Position numbers and translations under genes: made by a program. Positions 43,880 to 56,949 of a stretch of DNA of 64,000 bases are shown here, one piece after another. The stretch spans positions 118,518,430 to 118,582,429 of the forward strand of contig OY720634.1 in NCBI GenBank assembly GCA_963169105.1, read 5' to 3'. This DNA is from Ceriagrion tenellum. Its lineage: Eukaryota > Arthropoda > Insecta > Odonata > Coenagrionidae. Within the stretch, counting starts at the first letter, position 1; each line of letters opens with the position of its first letter. The notes under the pieces were generated by a model, which had not been told where the DNA came from, made no database searches, and saw only the letters and a program-made list of their open reading frames with translations.

Positions 43880-46550
43880 TCTTTACAGGAAGATTATTAT
43901 TGCCTCTACCCAGTTTTTCGAGTTATAAATTGACTTATCCTCGTACATATAATATATTTACCTAGACCTGTAATGCTAAAATATGCAAGATGGATAATGA
44001 CTAAATGGAAAAGCATTGGAGGAAAAATATCTTCATTTTTACATCCTTCCCACTCGAAAAAAAGCAAAAACCCCGCAAAATTATGCAAGGCCGCCAATTG
44101 CAACTCAAAAATCTCCTCGATGAAGCTTTTTAGGTCCACCTTGAAAATTGTCACCACTAGCCTCCTGAGTTAAGTTTATCAATAAAACGAAAATATTTCC
44201 TTGGAATAAGAATACCATGGAAACTTTTTGCATCGAGACCTTTCTCCATTCACAAGGTTAAACGGTAAAAAGATAAAACACATCACGAGATTCTGTCATT
44301 CATGCACCAGGCCAACAAACAACTTTTGGTGGAGATTACGTCCTGGGAATATCAACTGTACTTTCCCTTTAGCTTTGTAGTCCTTTAGCTTTTTCAATCT
44401 GAATTCCCAAGGCAGTGTATTTTATATTATAAGACTATACACTCTTCTTCATCAGCCGTTTTGGCCACAAATCTTAATTTTTTAGAGTGATAAAAATATT
44501 TATTTTACGCATACGAGGCAATACACTTTGGTTTTGATACAAATCCCCGCTCGCCCTAAATAACCCACGTAATCAAGTTTTCGAAACAATATTGTGCAGC
44601 TCTTGGGTTTTTAATTTCCATATTTGTTTGGCACACCTGGTCACTCATACACCTTAGCAACGCCTTTCTTTATCTTCAGCGGTGGCACATTCCTTGAAAA
44701 ATGACCCTTACCCCTCCTCAGTTACCTGTAGTTCTCACAGTTATTACTCTCCCAACCAATATGCTACTTTTCAATGTGGAATATTTAAAGATATTATGCC
44801 TTAATGGTTTTTAACCTTAGAACTCAACACAATTTTGGCTAATATTGAATCACTTCCCTAATCTACAGCATGAACGCAGTTTAAAATATATTTTTTCTTT
44901 ATTTTAAATAACATTTAAATTAGTAAATATTATTAATATTTTATATGTCTTCTTCCAGATGTTACACATTCATTGGATGTTAGGAATGCTCTTTCACATA
45001 TTTAAACAATAGCAAAAAAACCATTTTTGTCTCGAAAATGTGAAACTAAATGTGTCTTCACTGTTATCTACCGTATTTTCTAAATGAAAATAATAGGAAC
45101 ACGCAACCACCAAGTTAGCCTGTCAAACCTGTAAGTTGGCCCTGGCCTCAGGGTCACGTATTCCAGATTTCCTGAGAACCTGAATATAGCATCATTAAAG
45201 TACGTTTTATGAACTGAGATGAAAATAAAATAGTTTGTCCGAGCCAATTGTACTGTAATTCAGCCTCGAAAGCTGAGATTTTAACATCAATGGAGATTGC
45301 TCAGAATACAGCACAAAAGTATCAATTATAGCGAGAAAGCACATTCAATATTTTAATAAAAAATGTTTATAAGAAGCAAAAAGTCCTGGAAACTGAATTA
45401 AATTAAAATATGGGCATCCAACTACCTATTTTTAAAAGATATTTGCGATTTACTGCCATAATTGAAGTCAAAATGCGGTAGTTGCATTCAAATGGCGCTG
45501 CAGTTGGATCCTATAGATTGGCAAATTTGGTATTTGAAAATATATTCGTGTAATTATCTGATATATTGTACCTAAATTACGGTTTTCAATAGGTGAACCG
45601 TTTCATCAGCGGAGGCAGGATTTTATAAACTGAGTGAATAAAAATATGCATCTCATAATTTTTCTTGACTCACATAGTCATGCTAGAGCAACCTTAACCT
45701 AAGTTTTAAGCGGGTCGAAAATGAAGCAAAGTAGTTAAAATCGCCCGTTAACCAAGACAGGCGTAGCCAGAACACGACTTTGTGAGAGGTTTTCTCAGGG
45801 CAATTAATCAGCAACCTATTAACGGAGTAAAGTCACATAAAGGCGTTGAGAGTAAGCTAAACAAATACTCGCTTGATAAGCCCACTCCAATCCATTTTAC
45901 TTATTGCTGCAGCGTCTTTGGAATTTAAAACAAAGAAAATACTCTTATGCCGGAGACATTACGCTTCAAAACGACAAGAAATCTACTTGCTTTTATTTCA
46001 AACAGTACAAAGCACTGAAGCGCTATTGACGGAGAAGATAACGCGAGGATATTTCAAGGACTTTATCACCACGGCTTTATCTTCCCATTGACATTTTCCT
46101 CGGCTGCATTGTGCGGGTCCTCGTGGCTTCCTTGACGAGTTTAACCGGGAGTTGGTAAATAAAGCACGAGAGTGCACGACTGCTTTGTAACCGTCGGAAC
46201 CGTGTGATCTCGAGTCAACTATCTAGACAACCAAATCCTAATGACAAATTTCTGGCGGAAGTGGGCTTCAAGATAAAGGCACTCTAGATATGTAGGAATT
46301 GAACATATCCCCGAACTACTTTGAATATCATGGAATGATAAACGAAGGGTTCACTCAATGTTTGATAAAGTCGACTTACCTCATATTTTCAAAGAAGACG
46401 CACATTATCGTTCTTCGCTGTTTCTCTTTCATAAAAATATTGCTCAGAGCTAAACTGTTTTAAAAGACTTTATGCGTAAGTATAGATCCATTGGTAGTTC
46501 CTGCAAGGTACCGCAAACGATAGCCATTCTATTTGTCCGTACCTACTACA
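43880..46550. other. No recognisable feature
   Basis: About 2.7 kb of AT-rich sequence with short unremarkable open frames. Confidence 0.35.
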
Positions 46551-46554
46551 CATG

Positions 46555-46810
46555 ATTCGGTTTGGATCAGTGGTAACGTGTTCGACTCTCGTTCCAAGGG
46601 TCGCAGCTTCGAGACCAAGCGACGGAAAAACTTTTTCTGGCTTGCCAACACGAGCTACAACTGTACTAGCCATGCAGTACTGAACTGGGGAAGATGAGTT
46701 AATTATCCGTCGAAAACTAGAAGGCTAAAAGTGGAGAAAATGTCATTTACATTGCCCGCAACCCGAATTTGAACCCTTTACTGGGAGGCAGCATTCTCAG
46801 CAGAAGTCGT
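46555..46810. mobile_element. SINE with two convergent tRNA-like heads
   Basis: Plus strand: TTTGGATCAGTGGTAACGTG (A-box-like) and GCAGCTTCGAGACC (B-box-like, near 46604) form one tRNA-like head. The body at 46665-46753 is shared with 47988-48075. Beyond it, read on minus, AGGGTTCAAATTCGGG (about 46770) is a second B-box-like block. The two heads point at each other across the shared body, the opposite arrangement to the head-to-head pairs elsewhere. Confidence 0.55.
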
Positions 46811-46819
46811 AGATGGCTT

Positions 46820-47980
46820 AAGGAGGTTCCACCGAGAAACAAAGTAAATGTCATTTTCATGAAAGTTTCAAAATAAGCCATTCTTATTGCACTCTATCGA
46901 TTGCCGCTGAAAAAAATTAGGCTTTCCACGCTATATTTCTCGGAAATAGCATTTAAAAATGAGAGAATTTCTATAGGAACTTATGGCAATGCTTGCCTAT
47001 GAGTAGAATAAATGCAGATTACTATTCGAACATAAATGTCGTTACATGAATATAAATACAATGAGACCGAACCGGTATCAACAGCAACAGCCTCGGCCGA
47101 GAGTGAAGTTCACGGAATCGGCCGAGATACTACGACGTGGATGGCAACGGGGAAAATTACTAAATTAGTCTCCCTAGAAATGCAGCACTATATTCTAAAG
47201 GTATATGATATAATGGTATCTCGTCCAGTTAAGTATTACGGAGATAAATAGTCCCCCAATCGGATCTTCGGGTGGGGATTACTGGGAGGGGTACATCAGT
47301 CAGTAAGTACAAGTGTAGAATAGGAGCATGGATACATAGTTCACTAAAAAAATGGCAACACTACAAAGAACGATTACCTCCGAGGGACTCCGCACTAAAT
47401 GAATATTAACCATGTCACTAATAAATTAGAGCACCGCATTCTCGGATCTTATAGGCCAGGTCTTTAAAAGGCTTAAACAGACTCCAATAATTCACCATAT
47501 TCACTCCAAGCAAGTATGAAGAATAACAGTGCAATGAGTCTAAAACCAATAAATGCCACTGAAAGAAGAATGAGTTATAAATCTACGCAATATCTTTCAT
47601 AATCTCTTATCGCAGTTTTTTCACAATACCACAGGTGTACTGACGCTGGGTTTAATGGCCCTCCCCGCGCTTCTTTCCCCTCATCACTGTGTGTAAATCG
47701 AGATTTCAATCATTTAAGCGCGCACTTTTTTCAGAGAAATGATTCAGTGGCACAATATCAGATTTATTTTAACAGTGGAAGTCATTTGAAAAAAAATTAA
47801 GACAATGGAAATTATCTCGATCACACTTTGAGGATAGGCACATAAAAAGTCAACCCAACAATGCTATCAAAGGGAAGGAAATGCTAATACAACAGGAGAT
47901 TACTGCTGAAGATCCCCAAGGGAGATAAAGATGACAATTGTAAATGGTAGGTTTGAATGCGAATATATTAAGAATGGCTT
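46820..47980. other. No recognisable feature
   Basis: No supported gene or repeat. Confidence 0.35.
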
Positions 47981-47987
47981 CTAAAAA

Positions 47988-48075
47988 ACTAGCCATGCAA
48001 TACTGAAGAAGGGAAGATGAGTTAATTATCCTGCAAAAACTAGAGGGCTAAAAGTGAAGAAAACGTCATTTACAT
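47988..48075. repeat. SINE body, second copy of 46665-46753
   Basis: Shares ACTAGCCATGCA, GGGAAGATGAGTTAATTATC, AAAACTAGA and GTCATTTACAT with the upstream copy in the same order and at near-identical spacing. No tRNA-like head adjoins it. Confidence 0.75.
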
Positions 48076-48079
48076 GAAT

Positions 48080-49070
48080 ATATTCCTCAAATAAATCGTG
48101 CAAAAATCCATTTGCCAGTCCTGTTTCAATTCTCCGCAAGAAACAAGAAAAAGCCTATCTAGTACCTATGCCCTGGTAATTGGTGGTGTTTGCAAGAAGT
48201 TTCAAATAAATTTATCAATTCAATTAAATGAATTTGTTTTTAATAATTGTATTCCCCGCCCTCGCTTTGTTTATTTCACTATTTTTCTATTAACACTAAG
48301 AACTATTTCAAACTCACTCCCTTTCTTAACATTTCACCCAGAATCGTCTCAGCGTTACCCTTCATCACACGCTCTCAAACCATTTACTTATCTGTTACGC
48401 TTTTCGAATTCCATCTACTGTTCACGTACGGCATAGAAAAATGAATAAAACTTCTTTCATATTTTTCCATCACCAGAATATACAATCGATAATTCTTAAT
48501 GACCCACACACTCCGTACACAATTTCTGCGAGGAAATTTTAACTAAGGCTCTTTACTCACCGCCGGTGCTTACGCTCATAAGGATACTCAATTTTCACTT
48601 TCACGGAATAAGGATTTTCAAAAAATATTGTTCGCTTTCCGACAGGCTTCGGTAAACAACCTACCTTGCATTTTTTCCTTCAATAACAGCACTGTTTTCT
48701 CTCTTAACGTATGTCACCATGTTTAGCTGCCACACACATCTGACAATGATACGCGGAAATATATAAACTGTTTGTCACGCAATGAAAAATAAACTTTGCA
48801 AATGCTACATTAATTTTATAATCAAGAACAGTTTCGTGAATGAGTTACGTAATCAGGTCGTAACTGTGACGGAACTGGCTGCGATAATAAATTAACGTAG
48901 ACTTTGCTAAGGTTATTTTTTCATCGTACCACCATGGAATGTTTCTATAAAGCAGAGTTAGAGACGGTGTCTTCACTATTTTCATACTACTGTATGAAGG
49001 AGTTAAATGATTATATGAACTGTTTAAGCGTTTCCGTGACTATCGTCTCTTAATTAAGATCTATATTTTT
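48080..49070. other. No recognisable feature
   Basis: AT-rich sequence with no supported gene or repeat. Confidence 0.35.
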
Positions 49071-49088
49071 CAATTCTGTTCACCATTT

Positions 49089-50058
49089 CGTCTCCATGGG
49101 CATCTGTTTCGAGTCTCCTCGCAAGGGTTAAAAGCTGACAACCCGGTCTAGAAGCTTGCCGCTTATCGCCTGGGAATAGGTAGGCAGTGGGAAAAGGGTA
49201 ACGGGAGTGGGAAGGGTTAGCGAAGCACAACCACTAGGAGGCCGACACCATGAGGCGGATTGAAGTCTAAAGGACGAAAATGGGCCCCCGCCTCCCCCTA
49301 GTTCTCGTAGCTGTTGGGTTACCCCAACAACGTTGGACGAGTCACCACCAGTCTCGCTTGCGCGAAAACTTACCGCACATCTGTTGAGAACCGGGGAAGC
49401 CCATTACCCAACTTCTTGGGATAGGGTATCCGCCGGCTCCCTTTAACGGTGGACGTAGTACGGTCTGTCGGAGTTCGTCATCGGATCAGGGTCCTACCTG
49501 ACCAACGATGGTCAAATCGGACCAATTATGGTCAAAATGTGAGACCCTTCACCTCAGAAGTCCCCGCCCACCGTCTCCATGGGCAGGTGTTTCGGTTCCC
49601 ACCGCAGGATTACAACTTCCGCCCTGGAATCAAGCTTCTCGCTTATGTCCGAGGCAAGGAAGAGGTGGGAAGGAAGGGATGGGAAGGGAAGGTTAGCTAA
49701 ACCAACAGCCGACACCAATGAGGCGGATTGAGGTCAAAAGGACCTAAATTGGCCCCCGCCTCCCCGAAGTGCTCGTATTAGTTTGGTTACCCAAACAACT
49801 GAGACGAGTAGCCGTCGGTCTCGCTTTCGCGAAAAACCTTCCGCACATCTTTGAGAACCGGAAGAGTCCGTTGCCCAAAGATTTGGGATTAGGTGTCTCC
49901 CTGGCTCCCTCTCTGGGTAGACGCCGTGCGGTCTGCCGGGGTACGTCCTCGAGTCGGGGACCACCGGACATGGAGGGTCAATTCGGACCAATTCTGGTCA
50001 GAGCGTGGGTCCATCCCTTCTCTCAGAAGTCCTCGTCTACCCATCGTCTCCATGGGCA
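49089..50058. repeat. Two tandem units of about 480 bp plus a partial third
   Basis: CGTCTCCATGGGCA occurs at 49089, 49572 and 50045, giving periods of 483 and 473 bp. Between them the same ordered blocks recur: GCCGACACCA(A)TGAGGCGG, TTGGCCCCCGCCTCCCC or close variant, a hairpin (GTTGGGTTACCCCAAC in unit 1, GTTTGGTTACCCAAAC in unit 2), GCACATCT.TTGAGAACCGG, GGTCTG(T/C)CGG and a duplicated TCGGACCAATT. The units are GC-rich and diverged by roughly 15-20%. Frames across them are not conserved between units, so it is non-coding. Confidence 0.9.
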
Positions 50059-50069
50059 ATCAGAAAACT

Positions 50070-52275
50070 AAATGGAGAAATGTTCATTAGATAATAGAAT
50101 GCAGCATGAAATTGGAACGATCAAGGAAAAGTTTTACCTTGCGCCGCAGTAAAATTAGGTTACTTGAAACACGTCCTCTTTTCTCCATTCTCTCGTATGG
50201 TCATCGGATCATTTTCGGCCTCTGCACATAAGCCAGCTTCCATCAATTCTACACTTGCTGAATGAATAATGTAGGCAATATAATTTATTAAAATGCAAAA
50301 CGAATATATTAGCAAACTCCGTTTCCACAACGATCGCCTCAACACAGAATGGCAAGAGAACACCAAACATACCAAGGCAATTCTCCATTTGTCGGACTTC
50401 TCTGCTCTCCATTTCCTAAGTTGGTGACTAAAGCTCTTTTCAAACGCTCCTTCAATGTCCTGGTGGGAATCTATTAGAAATAAAATGAAAAGTTGATATC
50501 ATTTAATGACAACACATTAAGTAAAAACATACTCATTCACACTCTAACGTCGTTTATCGGCCCTTACATATTTGCCAAAAAAATACATACTACACAACAA
50601 GCAAATGACACTCAAACAGCAGTTTCTGCAGGAGATAAGGATGGTATGTTGATTGGACTCGGTACTGTACCTCCCATCCTAAGGCTCGAATTCAGATAGT
50701 GGCGGAGACTTCTCCGTTGATTCTCACTTTAACGCTTAAGTGGAGAAATTATGAGTTCTACACTCCGTCGAATGGGACGTTTAACTGTGAACCCTCACTT
50801 GTTAGATGCTGGCACCCACTTCTTAGATATTGGTTAATGGAGGTTCCTCTCCACCCCTTCTTCCATCACCGAAACTTAGTGATCATCAATCCTAGTCCGG
50901 TGACAACCACAGGTTACAGCAAATAAAATACTCGTCAGCTGTCCTGATATTTCAACAAAACTATTTTTTCCTGAACAATACACCTCAGATCCAACTAGGA
51001 TAATGGATTATTGGGGCAAATCTCTTTAGCAGTCAATTGCCTGCCAAAGGGACCAGTATAGCCACCGCGAAAAGAATATCAGTGGGCATTATGTTTCATT
51101 TTCCTGATGCGTGTAAAATTCGATTTTCACTCAATGTCCATTATTTCTGAGGCGTTAAAAGTTGTTTTTGTTTTACCATCGACCCCTAATGGTTGAGCCA
51201 CGACTCTTAAAATTTCCCAGGAGGAAAATGAGCCGCAGTATTTCCCATGAATTTCGACATATTCTTCTGAACTTCCTTTTTCTTCTTCTTTGGAGAATTC
51301 CGTGATCAGCCTCGGGCGATTTTAACCACAAATATCCTTCACCCGGAAAGAACAGCTAGCGAATGAATGAATGCCACGTGCTGTTTACTTCTTCAAGGTC
51401 GACCACCACAGTCTGGCAGGCTCTTGATTTATGTTTTTGGCCAACGTACTTTCGGAAGTAGCGTCGCATACGACCGCCACGCGGCAATGTGCCAGTGAAT
51501 GGGGTCAACAAACCTCTGGAGACGCGATAAAATTAATTTATCTGATTTCTCAGGCCTTGGGTCAAGGTCCAAAGTACATGCATTCATTTGGAACATCTTA
51601 AAGTTATTTTCCTACAGTAATACGTCGACCCCTAGTAAATTGTATTTTATCTGATAAAAATCCTTTTTATTGCCGCGTCTTGGATTGGTTAAGCTGTCTA
51701 TATGTAAATTATTTTAGGATCCATATTGCAAAGAATAATTTGTGATTTTCTACGATTATTAATTGCTAAAATGTATTCTTTACTAAGTTTACTTTACTAA
51801 GTTTACAAAGTACAAAGTATTCTGTACTAAGTATGTGGATACTGATGATAAATTCGCCTCGGATATGACGCCTGATGTCGTCACATTAGTGTAAATAATA
51901 TTTTACTTACGCCCCGCCAAGAATAAAATTTGAGGAATTTGACAGCAGTTCAGTAATAATCCACGACTTCTATGCCGAAAAATGGTTATAGGCTAGAAGT
52001 TGGCCCACATGAATTTAAGACGACTTAACTTCAAGCGAAGATATTGTCTTCAGCATTTTCTTCCAGTGCCTCGCAAGTTTTGAATTGGTAATCCATTTCA
52101 TTAACAGTTAAGCGTAAAATATATTTTTTAAATCACAAAAAGTGCGAGATTTGCAAATCAATATGATCTGAGGCCTAAGAAAAGGATTTGAACATGTAGA
52201 AGGATGCAAATAATGAGCAGGGTAGGGATGGAGTAAAAATACACATGCATAGTTAGTTCCTGTAATTTCTAAAGA
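50070..52275. other. No recognisable feature
   Basis: About 2.2 kb. Opposite overlapping frames at 50160-50412 show no known motif. A patch of ACTAAGTTTAC-like short repeats lies at 51780-51835. Confidence 0.35.
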
Positions 52276-52284
52276 CAAGGATCG

Positions 52285-52560
52285 TAGCATAGAGATCGTG
52301 TTGGCGTGGCAGTTTGGGCACTGGCTTCCCATGCTATTCAAAGGCAGGGTAGCCATCCAATTTCAAGGCAGGGGTTCGAATCCCGGCTGCGGCGGAGATT
52401 TTTAATTGGACTCTCGTTCATAAAAATTGAATTTCACAAGAGGTGTAGTACCCCGTCCGTCGGAAGGACATAATCTGTGGACCCTTTCGTCAACAGTAAG
52501 CAGTAGGAGACCCACAGTCTATTTTCCTTTTACCCCCAGATAATTTTGCCCCGACCAAAC
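52285..52560 (+). mobile_element. tRNA-derived SINE, family S4
   Basis: Head: ATCGTGTTGGCGTGGCAGTT (A-box-like) and GGGGTTCGAATCCCGGC (perfect B-box, near 52372). The body GCGGAGATTTTTAATTGGAC is followed by GTAGTACCCCGTCCGTCGGA, similar in layout to family S1, where CAGTACTCCGTCTGTCGGAT occupies the same place. The two families probably share a body module but have different heads. Confidence 0.8.
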
Positions 52561-52569
52561 TCAGACCAC

Positions 52570-53925
52570 GTCCAGCAAAAGCTCTATTAAAAATGTGGCA
52601 AAGACTTGACTTGGCTTCATTCGAATTATCATAGGACATTATTTATTTATAGCGAAAGCAAAAGATCCTGGCGCAGTTCTGCGCGCCGGAGGGGAAAGAT
52701 AAAGTGGAGGGAGTGAAGTGAACGGACGGAGGGGAAGGTAGAGAAGGGTACGGCTGAGAACGAGGCAGGGAGTACGAGTAAAATGCAGAAAATCCGGCGC
52801 CATGTAGCTGTGACTAATGGAATTTACCGATGCGGTAAGGTTGGCAGCAACCAGAAAAGGTTCGCTCCTTGACGCTCCATACTTTACAACCTTCCTTCCC
52901 CGCCAGGCAGGGTTTTAAAAGTTCTGAGGTCCATGTCCCAAAATCGTCCACGGCGCAGCGACAGGTTCTTTTGCGACTGCTATATCAGTGGTGATTTCTT
53001 GAACCGCACGCTTCTGAAGCATTCAATTGTGCGCTTGTGAACACCCTTAAAAATATCGTGCAAAGTTTTAATGAGTGTATACTATTGAGGAGAAATTATT
53101 ATCGTATAGAAGAAAATCTATTGACATATTTCAGATAAAAATTGCCTAGTGACAAATAATTTCAGTCGTTTTCCAAATCATAACAAGTAACCGCCTAAAA
53201 ATACATTTTAGTTTTTTTTCTCATATTATCCTGATAGCGCCCTTTGCAACGAAGGACACTCAAACTAAATATAGTTTAATTTTTTTACCATAGAAGCTGA
53301 GGCGTAAATTCATCTACAAAGAAGAGGAAACATTTTTCCAACAGAAAAGTTAAATTGTGGAAATTCAGGACAATTTCCTGGCTTCGATCAGCCATTATCA
53401 GTAGCTTTTTCCTCGAGTGAAATACAGGAGTTTTCTTCAAAGGGCTACAATAATTAATCGTGTGGACTATATCAAAACTCAACAATGGGATATAACTGGA
53501 AGACTTGCAGGCTGCACCTATTTCAGGATTAATGACGAAGGCAACGTGGTGACTCGTCGAAATCATAACCTTTAAAAAATCTACCGTTACTCAGTAAAAT
53601 ATTTTACGTTTACCCTTATCATGGATAAGCTTCACGAAGCCAAAACAAAATAACTCGGTTTTTTAAATTATTTGCGTTTGATTTCGGACATTGAAGTACT
53701 GATAATTAATAAAATTTAAAAGAATCTGTTATATCCCATCTGTTATCCAAATCTTCAAATCTTTTATAAATACACAGGAAAAATATTTGGTCAGTAACTG
53801 GTTTGAAGGACAAATATCTGATCTGGAAGTGGTCTATTAATGGACTAAACTTGTCTCGATTTTAAAGAAGTTTCAAATCCAGATTTCTAGGTATACTCAG
53901 ACGATTCAACACGATTTCACCTTTC
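52570..53925. other. No recognised gene; one GC-rich patch
   Basis: A GC-rich, purine-rich patch at 52670-52930 includes GCGCAGTTCTGCGC. The rest is AT-rich and featureless. Confidence 0.35.
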
Positions 53926-53934
53926 GGGTAATCT

Positions 53935-54090
53935 CTTTTTTTATTTGTCTTTCAAATATCTCTGGTCCAGGGTCATCCTTCTCTACTGCTCTCCCAATAT
54001 CTACATCTAAGTCCACGGCCGACTCCCGTTGGCATATAGTGTCCACGAATTATCTCCATTTTTCTCTATCCTGTATACATTTCTGTTAGA
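53935..54090 (-). mobile_element. LINE extreme C-terminus
   Basis: On minus, QDREKWR, a stop, FVDTICQRESAVDLDVDI fits the D-R-x-K-W-R-x-x-V terminal block of many LINE proteins. It is short and has one stop. The downstream residues have no family match. Confidence 0.5.
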
Positions 54091-54099
54091 TTACAGTAA

Positions 54100-54560
54100 A
54101 TAAACACCAACATAGCATGAGATAAGGTTTCCTGAAATCGTCGCGTCTCGTAAGATGCTATATAACACAAATGAGACGGAGAATGCCAGGTTCCGTTCCT
54201 CCATCTGCACACAAAATATTTAATTTTGTATTATGAAAGATCTTTCTGTCGTTATTGAGTGAAATAATTTCATAGTTGTATATTCTTAACCAGAGATTTT
54301 TCGGAATTTACTTGAAAAGGCTTCCAGTTTCATTAAAGGACGTTTTTCAAACAAGTCATCTATTTACTATGGATCGAATTGCTAGGGTGTCCGCAGAGTT
54401 AAGAACTGCAACGAAATCATGTGGAAACTATAAATCATGTGGAAAAATCAAATTTTGCACATTATATGCGCAGCTTTTGATGAGACCACAGAGAACAAAG
54501 AAATCATCTGTAGCTGCTGACGGGCCATCTATCGGCTGAAATAGAAACTAAATCCAGGCT
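54100..54560. other. No recognisable feature
   Basis: No supported gene; a plus-strand 87-residue frame at 54276 has no known motif. Confidence 0.3.
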
Positions 54561-54564
54561 GGGC

Positions 54565-54640
54565 TTTCAAAGAACCGCGAGTTAGCTAAGTGAAAATGCT
54601 CGTCACTAATTACGACAATTAGATATGGAACTAAAATGAT
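54565..54640. repeat. TTTCAAAGAAC family, copy 3
   Basis: GCTTTCAAAGAACCGCGAG followed by TTAGC and a TCGTCACTA block aligns with the copies at 18499 and 36752. Confidence 0.45.
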
Positions 54641-54864
54641 TCGCTATAAAGTATTGCTTATCTTAATAATATGCATGAATGAATTCCTTCATTGTAACCG
54701 ATTTACACCACACCAGGATTAAACTTACATTCTAAATAAGAACGGAAAGAAATCGGAGATGAAAAAAGCCCGAAAAATACGAAGTGACTGAAATGGATAA
54801 GAGCAAAGTAAATGTGATACTGTCACACTCCAGTTTTTCCTCCAAAATTCTCGAAAATCACGCT

Positions 54865-54931
54865 CAATGTAACTTCGATCGCAAGCAATATAAATAAGCA
54901 CCAATGTAACTTCGATCGTAAGCAATATAAA
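54865..54931. repeat. Short tandem duplication, 37-bp period
   Basis: A 30-bp unit beginning CAATGTAACTTCGATCG is repeated at 54865-54894 and 54902-54931 with one mismatch. Confidence 0.9.
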
Positions 54932-54939
54932 GGTCGCCT

Positions 54940-55625
54940 CAGCAAATATAAGGTAACAAAAGGTAACCCTAATTTATCACACTAAAATGATCGTAATAAT
55001 TGTCATGTATTACGATCTAATTTACTTAAAATTTGGTATTAATTCGACAAGTTTGCCACTGAACTATTGATCCAAATCCTTATCACTATGCAGCAAATGA
55101 TATCGGCGCGTGACCCACAAATTTTCTCCGATTACATGTAATTATTAACCGTGTCCAACCGAAAGGAACGATCGCATCTCGTAACATCGGTCAGATAACA
55201 GTTACTGCGTCTTATCGAAATCGATTCTTATGAGACCGCGCATATAAGGATTTACTGTCTAACCTGTTTGGTGGTTAAACTTATGTATTGTTTTCCTCCC
55301 GAGTAACATTTCACCATAGCATTTGCATGTTAGCGTGTACCGTACCCTGAATGGTTCAGTTATGACATTTTTCCTAATTCCGCCTCTCCTATCTATCTTC
55401 ATCTATCTCCATCTTTTCTCCACCCTCCAAAGAATTTATTCTTTGACCCAATGCTTCTAACTCCTTCTCGTTTCCAGAATTCCCCAGCATAAATTAAGTT
55501 CAGATTTATCAAGAAAATATTGGGAAGGATCTCTGATGAAAATATGAGATAGATATGCCACTCTGCTCTGGCTGGGCCATATGTTCTATAAGCCGCCAGC
55601 ATTTGTGAACCTGTATTACAAGATT
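54940..55625. other. No recognisable feature
   Basis: AT-rich sequence with no supported gene or repeat. Confidence 0.35.
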
Positions 55626-55629
55626 TGAT

Positions 55630-55805
55630 ACACTAAGTGAAATGCAAAGAAAAGCAGCACGATTCGTTAAAAAAAACTGTTACGACCGAACAGAATGAGT
55701 AACACATCTGATGGTCTAGGTCTAGATGGACTAGGTCGGTAGCCGCTACAGATTCAGAGGCTACATACTATTCTTCACTTAGTCATTTGAACATTCTACC
55801 ACCCG
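55630..55805 (+). mobile_element. Jockey-like LINE reverse-transcriptase C-terminal fragment
   Basis: The plus-strand frame reads TRFDTLSEMQRK then AARFVKKNCYDRTE, a stop, VTHLMV, further stops and RYRFRGYILFFT. This matches L-E-x-V-Q-R-R-A-A-R-F-V-x-N-x-Y-x-R-T-x-S-V-T-x-M-L of Jockey-type elements, the segment directly downstream of the A-A-S-V-W-D-P block seen at 10.2 kb. At least three stops make it inactive. Confidence 0.75.
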
Positions 55806-56149
55806 ATGAGTTGGCTTCCGGACAGTGCCTATTCTAACGTTCCATTTAACTCAATTATAACTTGCTCGACTATTACAATATAGAAAATAATAAGATTCTT
55901 GAATATTGATCGTTATTTATTCCTTTACTGTTTGGAGTTGTTATTTACTTTATTATTGCTCAATATTAAGCTCAACGACGTGTAAATTTTCAATTTCTCC
56001 TTTTTTTGTCCTAATATGTGTATAATTACCTGGCTGAATGTCTCTTTGTTTTGCGTTGCAAAGTCCTGTGGATGCCAATATATTGTGAGTCAAATATATC
56101 AATGACCAAATATTCAAAAATCTTATTATTGTCCTAATTGACGGCATAT

Positions 56150-56500
56150 CGTTCTGCTTTCCCTCCAACACGTAATTCGCCATTAGACCTCTCATAAAAT
56201 CCTCATATTGTCTTCCTCTTCTTATTTCGTCCTGAACTCCTATCCTCTTTCTTCCCCTTCCACGCTTCCCCGTTTTCTCCCCTCCATTTACCTCTTCCTC
56301 CGTCCATTGCGTCTGCCTCCTCGGAACCTCCGTCACTAGCTCCCTCTCCTCTGCCACCATATCCTATATCTCCTCGTTCGTCCTTCTCGCCACCTAGCTC
56401 ACCCTCTCCATCCTTCCCCCACAATCACGTCTCAAACGCATCAAGCCTACGTACATCCTCCCTTCGCAATAACCAAGTTTCCGACTCGTACAGCGCCTAT
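56150..56500 (-). mobile_element. LINE C-terminal region
   Basis: On minus the reading runs ALYESETWLLRREDVRRLDA, FET, a stop, then after a frameshift RMERVS, a stop, VARRTNEEI and later GKRGRGRKRIGVQDEIRRG and RQYEDFMR. These are, in order, the LYGSETW block, the L-x-A-F-E-M-W block, the R-x-T-N-E-E block and the G-R-x-R-R-I-G-x-x-D-E-I terminal block. It is the most complete C-terminal copy of the family also seen at 1-143 and 40640-40925. Confidence 0.8.
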
Positions 56501-56949
56501 AGATTATGTACTTGAAAAATTTAGATTATGTGAGTTCCGATTGGACACGGACGATATTTTTTCTACCCCGCGCTATATCTCTGAGAGTGGAAAAATAAGA
56601 ATTACTGCCGGAGTTGTGAGAATACACTACCGGGCTGACAGGTGCAAAACTTCCTTCTTTCCGCGCAAGAAGAGCATAAAAAAGCAAGACCCCAACAAAA
56701 CACAAATCGTTAACATGGAAATCACAAAACTGTTCTCTTTTTCCTCCTTTTCCTCGTTCCCCCCTAACGTGCCTCTCCTAACACTCCCTGTCGCACGCCT
56801 CCGTGGCGAATCGCTAGATAGTATGCATATGTAGACGAAGAAAACTGCTTTTTAGTTATCATTATTTAAAAAAATGCAGGGTAATATGTAGATTTGGATT
56901 GTTTTCCCTACTGTAATTCTTATTCCAGTTTTTATATTCTCCCATCTTC

